A program made the translations under genes and the position numbers. The notes below the pieces were generated by a model. That model searched no databases and was not told where the DNA came from. It was given only the letters and a program-made list of their open reading frames with translations. Below, in pieces: positions 62,825 through 64,000 of a stretch of DNA of 64,000 nt (position 1 is its first letter; the number at the start of each line of letters is the position of its first letter). The stretch is taken from the NCBI RefSeq assembly GCF_900199455.1, contig NZ_FZQR01000012.1, positions 124,001 to 188,000 of the forward strand, in the 5' to 3' direction. The DNA comes from Mesorhizobium carmichaelinearum (lineage in GTDB: Bacteria > Pseudomonadota > Alphaproteobacteria > Rhizobiales > Rhizobiaceae).

Positions 62825-63250
62825 TCAGCCGAGCCTGGCGTCGAGCGACACCTTGATCGCACCAAGCGCCTTGGAGACCGGGCATTCGGCCTTGGCCTTC
62901 TCGGCCAGTTCCTTGAATTTCGCCGCATCGATGCCGGGCACCTTGCCGACCAGCGTGATCGCGCTGCCGGTGATGCCGGTGCCTGGAACCAGCGTCACCA
63001 CGGCTTTGGCGTCGAGCTCGGCCGCGGGTGTGCCGTTCTCGGCCAGGAAGTGCGACAGCTGCATGGCGTAGCAGCCGGCATGGGCGGCCGCGATCAGCTC
63101 TTCCGGATTGGTGCCGGATTTGCCGCTTTCATCCTCGAAGCGCGCCTTGAACGAATAGGGCGTGCCCTTGAGCGTCCCGCTCTGGCTGTCAAGCGTGCCC
63201 TTGCCTTCTTTCAGATTGCCTTTCCAGACGGCGGTTGCAGTGCGGTCCAT
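62825..63250 (-). CDS. osmC: OsmC family peroxiredoxin
   Basis: Hydroperoxide-reducing protein of the OsmC/Ohr fold, 141 residues. Reactive cysteines are C60 (AAAHAGCYAMQLSHFL) and C123 (AECPVSKAL), and TAVWKGNLKEGKG with SGTNPEELIAAAH mark the OsmC rather than Ohr branch. It complements the ohr locus 15 kb away. GGAGGAC lies before the ATG. Confidence 0.9.
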   Translation of the reverse strand: MDRTATAVWKGNLKEGKGTLDSQSGTLKGTPYSFKARFEDESGKSGTNPEELIAAAHAGCYAMQLSHFLAENGTPAAELDAKAVVTLVPGTGITGSAITLVGKVPGIDAAKFKELAEKAKAECPVSKALGAIKVSLDARLG

Positions 63251-63470
63251 GAAGTCCTCCTTGGCCTCGATTGCGCCGGCCCGGCGCCAGCGTTCCTCTC
63301 AACTATAGCGCGGGCGCGAGGGAAGGCCATCGCGTCATCGCAGCGGAAATGGCGACATCGGCGTCAGCGGCGAAATTTTTTCCAAAAAAAGCGCATGCAA
63401 AAATGTCGGGTTCCATCCGGCCCGGCCGTCCTGCGGGCGGCCATGGGATTGTGGCCGGTTGGAGGTTCAC

Positions 63471-63698
63471 ATGGACAATCTGTTTTTCGCACTGTGGAAG
63501 AGGCCGGGCGATAGAGCCGGGCGACAGGAAGACTTCTGGATGGATCCGCCGGCGCCCGTCTTCGGCCGGTTGCTGGCGGCTGTTGCCATCATCGGGGTCG
63601 CGGCATGCCTTCTCGACCATGCAGCGGCGGTCGAAGGCAAGGGCGACACGCTCGTCGCCGCATCCTATGGTTCGTCACAGCAAGGGAGCTGGAAATGA
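63471..63698 (+). CDS. Small membrane protein
   Basis: Predicted single-helix protein of 75 residues: MDNLFFALWKRPGDRAG at the front, a hydrophobic segment FGRLLAAVAIIGVAACLL (about residues 36-53), then a short polar tail. GGAGG lies 6 bases upstream of ATG 63471. Its stop overlaps the start of the YciI gene (ATGA), so they are cotranslated. No family recognised. Confidence 0.6.
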   Translation: MDNLFFALWKRPGDRAGRQEDFWMDPPAPVFGRLLAAVAIIGVAACLLDHAAAVEGKGDTLVAASYGSSQQGSWK

Positions 63699-64000
63699 AA
63701 TATATGTGCCTGGTCTATGGTGAGGAAAAAGACCTTTACGCGCTCACCGCCGAGCGAGGGGCCAAGCTCGACGCCGATTCGCTGGCCTATGACAGGGCGT
63801 TGGATCAACAAGGCAAGCTGATCGTCGCCGAGGCGCTGCAGTCGGTGAAGACAGCCAAGACCGTGCGCCGGCGCCAGGGCAAGCGGCTGATCATCGATGG
63901 CCCCTTTGCCGAAACCAAGGAGCAGTTGCTGGGGTTCGTCATGGTCGAGGCAGACAGTCTCGAGGAAGCGCTGGACATCGCCGCCGGCATTCCGCTGGCC
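63695..64000 (+). CDS. YciI-like (YCII-related) protein, truncated by window end
   Basis: Reading frame open to the window edge (102 codons seen). It begins MKYMCLVYGEEKDLYAL and contains RQGKRLIIDGPFAETKEQLL followed by GFVMVEADSLEEALDIAAGI, the DGPFAETKE motif of the DGPF subgroup of YCII proteins. Such genes usually precede an ECF sigma factor gene; that would lie outside the window and is inference. Overlaps the preceding small gene by four bases. Confidence 0.88.
   Translation, partial: MKYMCLVYGEEKDLYALTAERGAKLDADSLAYDRALDQQGKLIVAEALQSVKTAKTVRRRQGKRLIIDGPFAETKEQLLGFVMVEADSLEEALDIAAGIPLA

Overview
The window is 64 kb of GC-rich, densely coding alphaproteobacterial chromosome. An Omp19-type lipoprotein, a DUF2794 protein, the acnA/ccm divergon, a dapF-mtaB-ftsY-ispZ operon and the mdh-suc-lpd and sdh clusters together point to the Hyphomicrobiales, most likely Mesorhizobium or a close relative. 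This is inferred from gene content and protein resemblance; no database search was possible. I see no tRNA, rRNA, transposase, prophage or CRISPR array.

Layout. 0-8.4 kb: a YbbA/YbbP-type ABC exporter, a Bax-inhibitor-1 family protein, two acetyltransferases, DUF2794, DUF1223 and a ceramidase-family membrane protein. 8.4-13.7 kb: acnA, divergent from ccmA-ccmB-ccmD-ccmG, with no ccmC at its expected place. 13.9-17.2 kb: DUF1127, an SMP-30 lactonase, a tautomerase and two flavoproteins. 17.2-22.5 kb: the minus-strand operon dapF-mtaB-ftsY-ispZ plus a DUF1328 peptide. 22.5-28.6 kb: exported proteins, an MBL-fold hydrolase, omp19, zapE and two frameshifted genes. 28.9-40.8 kb: mdh-sucC-sucD-sucA-sucB-lpd, with five small accessory genes interspersed. 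41-44.2 kb: an Ala-Pro-repeat membrane protein, a broken DUF2867 gene, a TraB/GumN protein and xerC. 44.3-53 kb: rimM-trmD, a TauE permease, rplS, ohr-ohrR, amino-acid ABC genes, a methyltransferase and leuC. 53.1-56.8 kb: two GGDEF cyclases and small exported proteins. 57-61.2 kb: sdhCDA-lipoprotein-DUF3052-sdhB. 61.3-64 kb: a nucleotidyltransferase, YceH, OsmC and the start of a YciI gene.

Functional theme. The window carries aconitase, 2-oxoglutarate dehydrogenase (E1, E2, E3), succinyl-CoA synthetase, succinate dehydrogenase and malate dehydrogenase, that is, most of the oxidative TCA cycle. Cytochrome c maturation, SRP targeting, tRNA modification, peroxide defence (ohr/ohrR, osmC) and leucine synthesis lie alongside.

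The most unusual layer is repetitive DNA. At least four classes of inverted-repeat element lie between genes, and one class is embedded twice, in frame, in ftsY. Several elements supply the stop codon of the adjacent gene, and three genes have a tandemly duplicated 3' end that includes the stop codon. Together with the missing ccmC and three frameshifted genes, this suggests a chromosome whose gene borders are actively reshaped by short repeats.
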